Origin: Diphasiastrum complanatum
Taxonomy: Eukaryota; Streptophyta; Lycopodiopsida; Lycopodiales; Lycopodiaceae
Length of the DNA: 64,000 bases
Assembly (NCBI GenBank): GCA_029204225.1
Contig: CM055100.1
Location: 49,647,083-49,711,082 of the forward strand
Direction: 5' to 3'
The notes beneath the pieces were generated by a model that ran no database searches, was not told where the DNA came from, and saw only the letters and a program-made list of their open reading frames with translations. The stretch's first letter is position 1, and each line of letters starts with the position of its first letter. Made by a program: the position numbers and the translations under genes. Of the stretch, positions 12,590 through 26,130 are shown piece after piece.

Positions 12590-12737
12590 GAGCCTAGCCG
12601 AAGCAATTAACTCCAAGGATGCTGTGAAGTGGAAAGAAGCTATGGAAAGTGAGTACAACTCACTTTTGACGAATCAAACCTAGACACTGGTTGACTTCTC
12701 CACTCACAAGAGAGTTATCGACAACAAGTGCACGTTC
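12590..12737 (+). pseudogene. copia F2 RT N-terminal stub, truncated at rearrangement junction
   Basis: Reads AINSKDAVKWKEAMESEYNS, then NQT-stop-TLVDF and DNKCTFN, the opening of copia RT (the stop sits where Trp is conserved). Homology ends abruptly at about 12737, inside what should be the KW(V/I)YK motif. Confidence 0.75.
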
Positions 12738-13432
12738 AACAATTGCTTTGTATTTGTCTTTTCTATTGACATTAGAACCACTATGCATTGTAGATGTTCT
12801 AGGTACATGCTGCATGTCGAGCTGCTCGTCATCTGAACTGTCACTCAGTTCATTCAAAGTTTGAACATCCTGATCTAGATGCTCAGGGTCTCTGTCAATG
12901 TGAGCAGGTCATAGTATTGCTTGTTGAGAATCTCGTAGCCAACTGGATCTTCGTCAACCATCGTTCTTCCTTCGTCAAACTTGACGTCTCTGATAGTCTT
13001 TACTCCATTGCTCTCTGGCATGTATATCCTATAGTATAATGAATGTAGATCATAGCCTACTAGGAATCTTTGCTCCATCTTCTCATCCAATTTCTTTCTC
13101 TTCTTGTCTGGAATGTGTGCATATGCTACACATCCGAAGATACGTATGTGAGCTAGATTTAACTTGTTGCCCCACCACATCTCATGTGGAATAGTGTGAG
13201 GAACACCTGGTTTGCCTGTCCTATTCTGCAGCTAGGCGGCCATAGCTACTGCTTCAGCCCATAAAGATCTTGATGCCTTTGAGTAGGCCATAATGCATCT
13301 TCCTACTTCCATGAGAGTCATGTTCTTCCTCTCAACAAGACCATTGTGTTGCGGTGTGTATGTTGTAGTCTTCTTGTAAAGGATGCTACGACTACTACAA
13401 AAATTAGAAACTGTTGGAGATGTATTCTCCAC
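12738..13432 (-). pseudogene. copia F1, copy c: integrase C-terminal half, inverted
   Basis: On the minus strand: YTPQHNGLVERKNMTLM (catalytic Glu region), SLWAEAVAMAA, a stop, LQNRTGKPGVPHT, LNLAHIRIFGCVAYAHIPDK, RFLVGYDLHSLYYRIYMPES, TIRDVKFDEGRTMVDEDPVG, then an acidic linker ending in DKYKAI. It aligns with copy a positions about 1730-2370. Its intact CAG (13226-13228) shows what the TAG at 1877 in copy a used to be. Both ends are sharp: the left abuts F2 RT, the right ends in unassigned DNA. Confidence 0.85.
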
Positions 13433-14569
<1,137 letters not shown>

Positions 14570-15890
14570 GACCATGGGAACATTGGTGTCACTACCATAC
14601 ACTGTATGCACAACAATCCAATTGGCATGTGCCTCATCAGCCATGAAACAATGAAATGTCACATGATTTTCTAGTTGCACAGACATTACACGATTGAATA
14701 AGTCCTAGAACAAAACTTGTGATTGCACATCTTGTGCTTTCATGTCACAAATGGCAATTATTTGCATTGATTGTATCCTTTAAAAATACTTGGTGGTGCA
14801 AAAAAATATTAGACAATGTAACAACATTTAAAACTGAATGAAATTAGCTACCTTGTGTCATAAACATGGGTAACACCCAGTCCTTGATTCAATAAACATG
14901 GTCAAAACAACACCAACACTTATCCAAATCACCACTTGGCTGCATTCTTTTCACCAGATCTACACCCGATGTAGGCCCCTCTGTGGACATTTAAAAAATG
15001 AAGCACCTATCCTTGTCATCATGCAGTTGGCTGGGAAACAAGGAGCCATGGAAGAAATCATGCGCACAATGTTCTTTTAAATATAACAAAGAAGTAATAT
15101 CATGAGAAAAGTCTATTGGTCTTAGCTCTTTTTTGGCTTGAGTTATCCATTTTTTCAATCTGCAAAACAAAAAAACCAAAAATCAGAATAGAATTACCCA
15201 AACATACATGGCACAAGATGAACTTTCTATATAGAAAATATGTTCAAATACAAATCTTCGATTGTTAGTGGTGGGTTCAATCTATGCTAAAAGTTCATTT
15301 AGTCTTGCAACTGACATCCTTGAATTCACACCATCTTCAAATATAAGAGGTTTTGCTATCATTTCTTTACTAAAAATTTTTGAATTCCTTTTGGTCCCAG
15401 ACTGAAATCTTCTGTTGCTTTGCCTTTCACAAAAGTCTCCGTCTCTGCAAGACTAGAAGATGACATACCCAATCCAAATGCATGTTCATGTGTTCCATTA
15501 TAGGCAACCAATTTTGTGTACCTGGTATCCATTGGTATACAGTAGTATATCTTTGCATTACATTGTGCAATGCAGCAAGGTGCACAAAAGCAATAACGAC
15601 ACTTCATTGAACCACTAGTTGTAGTGACCAATCCTAGAGGGAACTTGCTATTCAATCTTCCTATAAAATGATTCATTCATTATGCCAGTCTTCTGAAAGT
15701 AGCTGCAAGTAGTATTCACACATCGGAATTCTCCACCACAAGCTGATACTCTCACATCTCCTCAAATGCCTGTATTGTGGATGTCGCATATCGTATCCAA
15801 TGGTGACAATCGTTTGTCCTTGTCATTCCTTCCATGCTTGAACACTTTGATCATGACAATTCGAAGGCATATTGCCGTTATAATGGAAAG
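14570..15890 (-). pseudogene. MULE-like transposase relic, N-terminal and core pieces
   Basis: Read on the minus strand from high to low coordinate, several short pieces are collinear with plant transposases of the MULE/SWIM type. First comes a Cys-containing N-terminal domain (ACGGEFRCVNTTCSYF), then CNAKIYYCIPMD with NGTHEHAFGLG, an open stretch of 105 codons (15359-15676). Next is QPSGDLDKCWCCFDHVY with IKDWV (around 14930), and FHCFMADEAHANW with TVYGSDTNVPMVGKD (around 14600-14680). Stops and frameshifts separate every piece, so it is dead. Assignment rests on remembered family motifs and not on an alignment. The plus-strand relic at 21012-22199 would supply the missing C-terminal half of the same family. 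Confidence 0.5.
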
Positions 15891-15990
15891 ACATTTCTCA
15901 AATAGTTTTTGGTGTTCCACACATTTCTAGGCACTATTATCTCATGCTCACGAAGTGGAGTTCAAACCTAAGTGATGTACACATGTATAG

Positions 15991-16660
15991 ACATTGTTGT
16001 ACACTATTTCACGACCCAATAAACACTTAGAGATAAACTAGTCTTGTAAATATAGCTTAGTTAAAATGTATGTTATAAACAAACAAGAACGTCATGTATA
16101 GATACATCTCCAGCTCACATTAGGCCGTGTGCACAAGAGCGCAAGATTTAGCATTTCTGTTACATCTCTATTTTAGATTGTAACCTATATTTGTTGCTCT
16201 TCCTCCATTTCAAGCAGTTAATATAATATACAAGCTTTCATCTGTGTCTTACGTAAATGTTTGTATGTTTGATCTAATTGCATTACTCTACTTTTCTTGT
16301 TTCACTCATTCACTCACTCTGACAAATCACAGACATCTTTGACTCCTCTGTATCTGATCAGACCATGGTCATCTCTGACGCCTGAGAAACAAGCGTAATA
16401 ATTTCTGCACCATAGTTCTTCATTCAATATTTAAACATTCCAACTCTAATCACTGCCAGTAACTCTTACACTCTTCGGTGGATGCGATCACCCTGATATT
16501 TGATCGCGCAATTGTTTTTTTAATTCGGTCCTATATTGGGCGGGACTGTTTCGCACTATTTTTCTTTCCTCCCGTTCGGTTCGAACAAGTGCTAACAGAG
16601 CCTCTGGGCTTCTAGTTTCTCCTCCTTTGTTCATTCCATTTTTACCTACCTAATTCACCA
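15991..16660 (+). repeat. Candidate 5' LTR of copia F2 copy b
   Basis: The right end is well placed because an exact primer-binding site follows 5 bases later. The left end (TGTTGTACAC at about 15991) is only a guess. Inside there is a terminator-like stretch around 16180-16250 (TAATATAATATACAAGC), as in the R/U5 part of copia LTRs. No partner LTR remains for comparison. Confidence 0.4.
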
Positions 16661-16665
16661 CTAGT

Positions 16666-16677
16666 TGGTATCAGAGC
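16666..16677 (+). promoter_or_regulatory. Primer-binding site, exact tRNA-iMet type
   Basis: TGGTATCAGAGC matches the standard plant copia primer site complementary to initiator tRNA-Met, about 50 bases before the gag start at 16726. Confidence 0.85.
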
Positions 16678-16797
16678 ACCAGTCAAGTAAACTGAGAGTC
16701 GTTTCTATTTCAGTTACTATCAATATGTTTCTACAGGTAACACTTCGTCTTCCTCATCCAACGACAAAGATTTCTGGGATGTTGTAGCGAGTCTGAC

Positions 16798-17826
16798 TTG
16801 AAACCAGACGACACTAATGTTTCGCTAGCTAAGGCTTGGAAGATAAAAGATCAGAAGGCCCTAGCGTCAATCATGCTGAATCTGGCAGACTTCCAGATAT
16901 CACACGTTACCACCTACAAGTCCTCCAAGGAAGCACTAGGCTTGTTATCTAATTTGTACGAGACTCAAGATGTAACCACGCGGTTACACCTCAGGAGGAA
17001 GTTCTTTATGCTAAGAATGTCTGATTCTACCACCATCAACAGCTTCAAGTCCATGTTGGATCAGCTATTAGTTGTGGGATGTGCCATTCAAGATGATGAC
17101 ATTGTTATAATCTTGCTTTCTTCTTTACCAAAATCCTATGAGCACTTCGTTGTCATGATCTCCACACGACCTAACCTAACACTGTAAAAAGGTGATCGGT
17201 CATCTTCTTCAAGAGGAAATGTCGAGAAAGACCAATGATCTGTCCATCAAAGACAATTCCCTGGTCCTGTACACAAAGAAGAAGAAGAACTCCAAGGGCA
17301 AGAATTAGGTGCAGCAGCAGTAGAAGCCTCACACTCAAGTTGAGAATAGTGGATCGTGAAAGAAGCTCTTCTGCAGATACTGTAAGAGAGCTAACCGCAA
17401 CAACAAAGAATGCCGCATCTGCATCTACAACGAGGCTAAGAAGCAACAACAACAACAACATCCCAACTCCACTTATGCCATGGAGTTCAAAGAGAATACC
17501 TCTAATGATGACATGCCATCAGACTTGTTAATGGCTTATAACAACAGTAGCAATGAAGACTATGACTATTGCTACTTGGACAGTGGTGCAACGCAATACA
17601 TTGACACCTCGACGAGAATGGTTTACTAAATACATAGCTTGTACCAGACCACAATTCATCTTTCTCAGAGATTCAAGCACCATTCATGGCGAAGGCAAAG
17701 GGACAATCAAGATTTCTATTTCTGTTCCCAATGTTCTTCACATGTCATAGTTATCTAAGAACCTGTTGGCAATCTCCAAGATAATTGGCAAGGGCTACAT
17801 TGTTACCTTCTCATTTGAACAGTGTG
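16798..17826 (+). pseudogene. copia F2 copy b gag and protease remnant
   Basis: The first 130 codons are open (LAKAWKIKDQKALASIMLNL, then SKEALGLLSNLYET, PKSYEHFVVMIST) and include the early gag helices missing from copy a. A frameshift follows. The knuckle reads CRYCKRANRNNKEC, with the zinc-binding His lost relative to copy a. The protease motif is YLDSGATQYI, followed by another frameshift and SVPNVLHMS-stop-LSKNLLAISKI. TAG codons at 17321 and 17748 stand where copy a has CAG. Confidence 0.8.
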
Positions 17827-17834
17827 CACAATTC

Positions 17835-18510
17835 CGCTGACTGTAACATTTATTCCAACTACATAGGTGTCAACTCATTCACATAGCTCTCTATGTAGAC
17901 AATGCATTTATTTTGTCTAACGACACTTCCTTAATGCACACTACTAAGAGTGATCTATCAAAAGAATTTGACATGACTTATCTAGGCACTGTTCATTCGT
18001 TATTAGGATTACACATCACTAGAGATAGATTACATAAGAAGATTCATCTCAGTTAGCAAAAATATTTCAGAGAAGTTTCATATGTTTGATTGCAAACCGA
18101 TTGATACACCAATGGATCCAAGTATAGTATTGACTAAACCTTCTTGTGTTGATTCTGAAAGTGAAATACTCAACTTAGCAAAATACCCTTATCATTCACT
18201 TATAGGATCATTAATGTATGCCATGCTCTGTACAAGACCAGATTTGGCATATTAGCACATTAAGTCAATACATGTCTAGTCCTAGGATCTCTCATGAGGA
18301 AGCATTAAAGAAAGTGATAAAATACATTCAAGGAAATTTAGATCAAATTTTATGTTATGATGGAAATGCTATGGACCCACTAGTCCTTCAAGGCTACTTC
18401 GGCTCAAATTGGGGAGGAAATGCCTCAACCAAAAAATCCACTTCTGGGTTTTGTTTCTTTCTGGCAAGGGGACCAATCTCATGGAACTCAAAACACGTTA
18501 AGTGGTCTTT
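17835..18510 (+). pseudogene. copia F2 copy b late RT and RNase H remnant
   Basis: Catalytic RT box HIALYVDNAFILS (YVDD changed to YVDN, which removes the second catalytic Asp). Then LSKEFDMTYLGT, KPIDTPMDPS, HSLIGSLMYAMLCTRPDLAY, YMSSPRISHEEALKKVIKYI, and RNase H LQGYFGSNWGG where Tyr-Ser-Asp-Ser-Asp-Trp is usual, so the first catalytic Asp is also lost. KKSTSGFCFFLARGPISWNS ends the match. Several frameshifts. Confidence 0.8.
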
Positions 18511-19020
18511 GAACATAACTGCATGGTTGACTACTACGGTGTCTTGGTGGTTCCTTTCGGTCTCTAAAGCAGTTTCTTGCGATGCCTTGGCGGTTCGTTG
18601 CATTTGTACGTAAAAACCGTAGCTACTGCCATTAGAGGAAGTTTAAACACAAAAAGGGCCTTTTGTCAATATTCCTTTTTCATTTTTCATTCACTTCTTT
18701 TGTACATGTGGCCCAATAGTTTCTTGACATAGTGGCTTTAACGTAACGTTACTTCTTTGAGTCACATTTTGAGGCTACACTAAAAATGGCATAACTTTTA
18801 ATTTCCATATCAGAATGCAACAAATATTGGTGCATTGGAAAACGCTTGACGAGCGCTTTTCAATGATATATTAATACTATACTTTTGAGCTACTACTAAG
18901 AAGTTATAGCGATTCAAAGATATTGGTTGCAAATAGTGACAAAATGCAAAAGAGATCTTGGCACGAATTCATATGCAGCCCTTTTTGAACTCAAACTTCC
19001 TCTAATGCTTTGTGGTTCTT
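18511..19020. other. No gene seen
   Basis: Unassigned AT-rich DNA after the RNase H truncation. No repeat partner noticed in the window. Confidence 0.4.
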
Positions 19021-19396
19021 AGCGGGTTTGTTGCCGACCACATATAGACCACATTTGAACCGTAAAAAGGTCTGTATCATGTTGAAGTGATTAAAGGTGG
19101 CCAGGCCTTCAATGTACTTCAGATTCTTGACATTTAAATGTTGAAATATATCAGGATTGGTTACCCTTTGATTCGTATTATAGACTGTCTCTAGAATCTC
19201 GTGTATTTTAGTGATACTTAGCAGGTTTGTTGCTGACCACATATAGACCGCATTTGAACCATAAAAAGGTTCATATCGAAGTGATTAAAGGGCCAGGCCT
19301 TCAATGTACTTCAGATTCTTGACATTCAAATGTTGAAATATATCAGAATTTTTTACCCTTTGATCCAGATTAGACTGTGTGCAGAATCCTGTGTAT
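19021..19396 (-). repeat. Tandem duplication, units of about 199 and 177 bp
   Basis: Both units start AGC(G/A)GGTTTGTTGC and share GACCACATATAGACC, AGGCCTTCAATGTACTTCAG and TTGAAATATATCAG; the second has small deletions. On the minus strand the unit is nearly open (DIFQHLNVKNLKYIEGLA), hinting that it came from coding sequence of an unknown gene, but I recognise no family. Confidence 0.75.
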
Positions 19397-20170
19397 TTTA
19401 CTAGGTGAAAGTCTGCACCCAAAAATAGAGAGATCTGCATCTATGTTAAAAAAAACACGACCAAAAAATACAGGTAGCAAAACAGAGATTTATAATTCCT
19501 GCAGGTATCAGATGAGCAGACAATAAACCAAGATAGGTTGCATTTGATCCTAGATCAATGATCAAAAATATGTAGGAAGAGTCTTGAATAGATTTTTTCA
19601 CCAACGGAGAAACTGAGAGCTTAATTTTCAACTCTCTCTCTGTGTGTGTGTGTGTGTGTGTGTTGATGCCTGAGCACTAAGTAAATACCCGAGTTGTGTG
19701 TTTCCTGTTGAAATCTGTACACCTGGGGTATTGTATATTCACAAATCATAAACTGCAAGATAGAATACTCACGTATCAGTTACGGTGAGAAAAATTACAG
19801 AATAAAAAAATTAATCACGATTTCAAAACCAAGAATAAACAGAATAAATTAACTTTGAAATATCAACATCTTGTTGAAGGTTGAACCACTCAGAAGATAA
19901 CTTTGTATTATACAAAGTGTACCACCCATAGCTGAATGAATCATTTTGTTGGGGTGATTGCAAAAAGTTCAGCACACGAGATATCAATAAAGGAAACTAG
20001 ACAATGAATAGAATACGTTAGAATATTGATTTTAAAATGTTGATGAGATGGATATAATTTACCTCCAGACTGATGATATCACATTTCCCTTCCTTGGCAT
20101 TCTCTATTGGAATGTATTTACGGATTGTCGGCAGGATCGAGTCAATATCCTTATGCGTATCACTAGCCGA
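19397..20170. other. No gene seen; short (CT)/(GT) microsatellite inside
   Basis: A compound CT then GT dinucleotide run lies at about 19630-19663. The rest is AT-rich with no recognised feature. Confidence 0.45.
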
Positions 20171-20176
20171 ATTCAC

Positions 20177-20620
20177 TTACTTGGTATGATATGGCACAAG
20201 CAGGTATTTGGTGAGTGGTGTGCATCCACTAAACAGACACTCTACCAAGGTGTCATTATTCTCCTTAATGGACTGAAGGAAAAAATTGTTGAGAACTAAA
20301 ACTTCTCGGCTTGAATCCCTTGCAATGTCAACTTGCAAGAGTTGAATCCCAAACTCTATCATAGGATGTTGATAGACTCCCTGTCTGCTTTTAGATCCAA
20401 ACAAGCAATAGTCCTAAAATTTATGGATTTTCCAAAATGGTCATAGTTGTATGTACAACTGAATCTGCATTATCTACATTTTCATTTGAAGGAGAAACTT
20501 GGATATCCATCCTCCTGACTTTCTTCGAGGCCCTCTTGGGGGCTGGCTACTTAGGCCTCTTGGTAGGGAGGTCTGTCCTATCTAAAGGATCAGGTATGGG
20601 TGCAGATGGCTCACCTTATG
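20177..20620 (-). pseudogene. Unrecognised coding-like remnant
   Basis: A 75-codon minus-strand open frame (MIEFGIQLLQVDIARDSSRE, then LNNFFLQSIKENNDTLVECL) has a protein-like composition. Upstream, in other frames, lie ASKKVRRMDIQVSPSNENVD and VVHTTMTILENP, which also look coding. Stops and frameshifts separate them. No family recognised; it may belong to the adjacent transposase relic or to a dead host gene. Confidence 0.3.
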
Positions 20621-21011
20621 TAATCTAGAGTACCATTTCACATCTTTTATTATTTTATGGACAATGTTCGAAAACAAACAAGGAAGAATTTCAAAACAAA
20701 ATATCGGAATGAGCAAATAGCAATGTGTCTACAATGGCACAATTAAGTGGATAAGGACAATACAGATGTCATGTTCAACCATATAACATCTTGGTGAAAA
20801 CTTGGACATGCTTATGAGGGTTGTGTCAAAGAGCTGGAATCATGGTTATCTTGGTGGAAAAATAAATCCATCGATGGCAAAAGTTTATTGTTACGGTAAG
20901 GTAAAGGTTTTTAATTTGTTGTTTTAATTCTTGTTTGTAACTTGAATTCTTGTTTATTGTCCTCACATGACTTTACTATACCCAATTAATGATTTCTTTT
21001 TCATATTTCAG
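20621..21011. other. No gene seen; good 3' splice-site context at the end
   Basis: Ends in a pyrimidine-rich tract and TTTCAG at 21006-21011, directly before the coding-like stretch of the next feature. This fits an intron acceptor of the former transposase gene. Confidence 0.35.
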
Positions 21012-22199
21012 ATGATGGATGACGAAGATCAAGCAAATGTGCCAACCACCAATTTTTCAAAAGTGGTACACAGTATTTGGCAGCGGGTAGGCTCATACAA
21101 CAATTTGTTCTCTCCTTACGAGGCATTAGTGGGAGATCGGGCAAACTCGATTCGTTAAAGTGTGAGAGAGAAGTCATTTTTGTTAGGCCATTACATGGGC
21201 ACAGGTCCATCGCTTCAAAATCTCATGGATAGAATCCATTTTGGCCGACGCTCCTCAATCATTCGAACGTTATTTTTTGATACTATTCGCAGTTCTGTGG
21301 AGACTATTGATCTAACAAGTTGTACAAGATCTTATGAAGGCGTTCAACACATACCTCAAAAAAGACCAATTAGCGAATGGAATAATGAGACTCAAAATGT
21401 TGCACATAGACCAAATGTCGAATATGTGCAAAAACCATCCAAAAATAAAAGGTCGTTCCAAGACGTGCATACATCTCCAAATGTTTGTGCTAATGATGTC
21501 AGAGGAACAGATAAGTTGCAGTTAGCAAGAAACATAAAATAAAGCAAAGTGCATCATACCATGTGGGCTGTACGGTGCACAATTAAGTGCCAAGGTATGA
21601 ATGCCATTGGAAGAGGACGTTGCAACAAAAATATAGTTTCAACTGTAGCAGCTAGTTTCTTTGGCACTAGAGACAATTGCCATGATTCCACAAATCAATT
21701 TATGTGGTTTTGCGGAATAGATGTTCATTGCACTTGGAAGGTGAATAACAATGTTAGAAATCGACCTAAGTTTGTCAATAACTTTTGGTTGGTGCAAGAA
21801 GGCATCTGTCTTATCCAAGAGAAAGTCAATGGTCTAAACAAAAGAGGCTATATTCCTAATTCATGTGAGAATATCAAGACAAAAGTGCCTTCTGTGCAAC
21901 AACAAAAAGAATCCACAACCACGTGCCACAAAACAAGAATATCATCGATTGCAAAACTAAAAATGCAAAAGGAAATAGCATTGGACGGGGACACATGTGT
22001 CACATCATAAGAGATCCAACACAAAATAAAGAGATATATGTGATAGAGAGGTTTGATAGAGTCAAAACAGGGAAGAGATACCAAGTGACAATAGGTATTG
22101 AGCCAAGGTGCACTTGTGAAGATTTCACTAGAACTATATCTCTTGGAAAGTATATAGCTTGCAAACATATGTGCTACATATTTCTGAAGGTGAAGGGAT
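21012..22199 (+). pseudogene. MULE-like transposase relic, C-terminal half with SWIM zinc finger
   Basis: In one frame, interrupted by TAA at 21156 and TAA at 21540: MMDDEDQANVPTTN, FSKVVHSIWQRVGS, HYMGTGPSLQNLMDRIHF, then a long variable part with FWLVQEGICLIQ. A frameshift near 21930-22010 leads to a SWIM finger: YQVTIGIEPRCTCEDF, then GKYIACKHMCYIFLKV. This gives CxC...CxH, the SWIM zinc ligands, found at the C-terminus of MULE-type transposases and of some plant ubiquitin ligases. The upstream part (TTN, then H(S/A)(I/S)W, then G-GPS) fits the transposase reading better. Dead copy; abuts an F4 LTR at 22200. Confidence 0.55.
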
Positions 22200-23105
<906 letters not shown>

Positions 23106-23840
23106 GAAATCAAGTTATGATCTAATTCATTAGTGTAAGCTCTAAATGTGATAATGTAATTAGTGTACAGTTTATTGGGTTTACTGTATATGGCTATGAT
23201 CGGGACATGACTCGGACCTGTTAGGATGTATTGATCGAGCAGTGATCTCATAGCCAGCTACTTGGGTTAGCCAAGTAGCCACACGTAGAAAAAATTAGCC
23301 TATACGGAGTTGTTTACAATACTTGCTATAATTGGGGGCATGTCCCAAGTTTGTCGGTCGAATTTGGCCATATTGGGCCCGACCTTAGTTTTTGATAGGT
23401 GGTAGGCCAATTTTAGGACACCTGCCTTTCACAGTGCACTACTACTGGTGCATGGGCCTTGGAGGGTATAAGTATACCTATTGGGCTCTCACTAGTGTAT
23501 GCTTGATTGTGTGATTGGTAGCTACATGTTCCTAGAGTGATTCCTCATTCCTCATTGAGATTGATCCATAGATTGGGGGCTAGATCCGTTCGATCTAGGT
23601 TTGGTTGGATTGGTTTGTCCACCATCCATTCCCTTTGTGTTTGCTTGTATTGGCATGCTTAGTATTGTATCCTATGTGTTGGACTTTATATTGGTTCACA
23701 ACAAATCCTATTCTGTGGAATAGGGAAGGCAGCCAACAAATTTTAGTTTCAAAGGAAATTTGGGCAGCAGCTACCTTGTTTTTCTAGCATAATGAAATTA
23801 AACCATGCAAATTTGTACATAAATGATTGCTTAAGCTTCC
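23106..23840 (+). repeat. LTR-like repeat B, copy 1
   Basis: Begins AGTTAGAAATCAAG and is homologous, in opposite orientation, to 44327-44785 (shared blocks: GGTAGGCCA-TTTTAGGACACCTG, CTACTTGGGTTAGCCAAGTAGCC, TTTGGCCATATTGGGCC). Similarity stops near 23430. The rest (to 23840) is unassigned and leads into family A. An LTR nature is inferred from the terminal words and an adjacent purine tract at the other copy. Confidence 0.45.
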
Positions 23841-24290
23841 AAAAGCACCAAAAGTTCTAATTCTAGTCAAACATGGTTTCTATAGCCCATTTATGGTCCA
23901 AAAACCCCAATTTTTGGTCCAAAATCACTATCTAATCCACCTTTTGACTATTCCAACATCATGCAATCATTAGATCCAATCAATAATGATTGTAAAACAT
24001 CAAGTACAATCTGGAAAACGTACTTCACCAGTACCTATGATCAATTTCAAGCAAAAAACTTCAATTCTAGGTGAAAAATTCACTAAAACCATAAAAAATC
24101 CATAGATTTCCACCAAAAACTATGGAGAAAACCCATAATTATGATCTATAGGCTGAAAGTACACCAAATTCAGAGAAGTCACTTACTTGGAGATCAATTC
24201 CACCACCTGGAAGTAACATGCAAGGAGAAATCCACAAAAACTGAGAAAATCCAAGAAGTAGCTCCACCTTCTGATTGATGCAAATCCATG

Positions 24291-24302
24291 GCTCTCATAC
24301 CA
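24291..24302 (-). promoter_or_regulatory. Primer-binding site of family A (left)
   Basis: The minus strand reads TGGTATGAGAGC, one base from the tRNA-iMet site TGGTATCAGAGC, one base from the LTR end. Identical to the one at 36365-36376. Confidence 0.7.
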
Positions 24303-24303
24303 C

Positions 24304-24794
24304 TGTAAAGATCACCAAATGAAGATCTGACTAGATCCTGTTGCAAAACAACCAAAAGGACACATGTGGAGCAAAACCACCCATCTAAACCTAGATCCCT
24401 CCTGAAGTTTTCTCCTAGACCTAGCCCCCACGCCATAGTGAAGAACCTAAGAGAGAGGAGGAGAAGCAGGCTCAAGAAACTGAATTTTCAATTGGAAGAT
24501 GGGCGAGTTTCCACTAGACTTATTCTCCTCAAGAGAGAGAGAGAATACTCTCTTTAGGATCCCCATGCAACCCATATTGAGCTATTGACCTCCTATTCTT
24601 GCATGAAAGCAGTCATTCACTATGCATGTGCTCCTATGTCCAATTATAGGTCTGCGTGCTCATATGATTATTAATTACTTAACAAGCCAAGCCCAAAATG
24701 ACGAGGCATAACCAATAACCATATACACCTGGAGTGACCGGCTATCCACGTAAGGAATTATTCCGATTCCCTTGTACAGGACATGGACGTAACA
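24304..24794 (-). repeat. Family A LTR (shared 3'/5' LTR)
   Basis: 491 bp, TGTTACGTCC...GATCTTTACA on the minus strand. Outer neighbours are a purine tract on the right (rc of TTCTTCTCCCCTTAAACTCG) and a primer site on the left. Confidence 0.75.
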
Positions 24795-24810
24795 TTCTTC
24801 TCCCCTTAAA
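24795..24810 (-). promoter_or_regulatory. Polypurine tract of family A
   Basis: Minus strand AAGGGGAGAAGAA directly upstream of the LTR start TGTTACGTCC; primer for plus-strand DNA synthesis. Confidence 0.65.
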
Positions 24811-26130
24811 CTCGTTATGTCCTCAGAACGAATAACTAGGGAAAATCCAATTTGTATGCTTTTAACTCTTCCCATGAACCATTATCCTCAATTTGACCAA
24901 CCGACCTAAGCAAGCACACAAGGATAGAACAATTTCTCAATTGTTTATCCCTGATCCTGAGTACTCATTCAGGGTCTAAAGGTACATTGAGCGATAAATC
25001 TTCCAAATGGGCAAAATCTTCAATACATCAAACGGTCATCATCATATAAACTAAATTTACATGATACACCGGATGAGAAGTCGACCAAACTTGAAGATTA
25101 AGTTTAAAAGCTAACAAATCAATCATTTAACTTTCACAATTACCTTGAAAATCAATCTTTAGTCTAACTTCAATATCAAATAAGTATTTAGAGATGGGAT
25201 AATTCTCAAATTATATGTCTCTACACTGAAATATTATATCGACCTTTTAGAAGTACACTAAAAGATAAATTTCCCTATTGGGTTTGATTCTCTCCAATCT
25301 AATAACATCACCTTCATGTACCTCAATTTACATGAATCATTGGGTGAGTCCTCACCTTATATTGGAAATCAATGTTCAAAAGTTAAAGATCCAAAACAAT
25401 TATAGTCCAAGACTATCCACAATTACTTGTAGACCTGTCGTAAATGCTTCTTGGTACAAAACTCATCCCACCAAAATCTCTTAGGAGATCCATCAAGATA
25501 AAAATGACTTCAACTCAGTCTTGAGCACCCCAAATACTCTCCTGAGATAAGTGCTCTATCCCTAGCATCATATGCCAGAAAAATAACAACCATTCAATCT
25601 TGATAGACTTAACTGCTCCTAATTAACCGAAGATTTTAGGCTGAAACACAGTACACAAGCATTCCTAGACTACAATCTGTAAAGGTAAGCAAATTCCTCA
25701 TAAGTAAACAATTACTTAATGAAAATGCCTGTGAAATCCAAACAATCTCAAGTTTGTATACAAATTTAGAGTTCAAATAACAAATCTAAATTTTAACTCC
25801 ACCAATTGATCAAGAATTATTCATCATCTTAAGAATCATCATATTTCCATATAATCATCTAATGACCTTTAAGTATCAATTTATGATCCGTCAATCATAA
25901 ACATTTAGAATCTTATGATTCGTCAATCATAATCTATCGGATTCTCAACCCATAATCATTTAGAGATACTGGAGTATATGCATAACATACCACTCAGAAA
26001 ATATAAGAAACATTCTGAAATCTTTTCCACAAGGAGAATTATTGGATTCCAAGAATATTCTTCCATCTCGATTCTTAACCAAATTATGAGTTCCAAATTC
26101 TACAATCAACCAAGTGATTAAAGACCATCA

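Larger units (their letters stand above)
10318..12737 (+). mobile_element. Ty1/copia family F2, copy a (gag to start of RT, degenerate)
   Basis: After the primer site comes a gag start (MSHLGSSLSSSNEARIID), then gag, protease, integrase and the first part of RT, ending at 12737 where an inverted F1 fragment is joined. Breaks: a gag stop near 10434 with a deletion relative to copy b, a frameshift near 11600, a second near 11757, and stops at 11905, 12148, 12444 and 12676. A second F2 element lies at 15991-18510. Confidence 0.88.
16726..18510 (+). mobile_element. Ty1/copia family F2, copy b (gag/protease fused to late RT/RNase H by deletion)
   Basis: The gag-protease half (to about 17826) is followed directly by the RT catalytic region (from about 17835), so pre-integrase, integrase and early RT are gone. 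RNase H is cut at about 18510. Remaining frames have stops at 17185, 17306, 17321 and 17748 and several frameshifts. Gag sequence is clearly the same family as at 10318-12737. Confidence 0.85.

Noticed and set aside
24194-24475. 93-aa frame on the minus strand repeated at 36268-36549
   Set aside because: Spans the primer site and LTR of family A and is shared only because those segments are duplicated; not kept open in copy 1.
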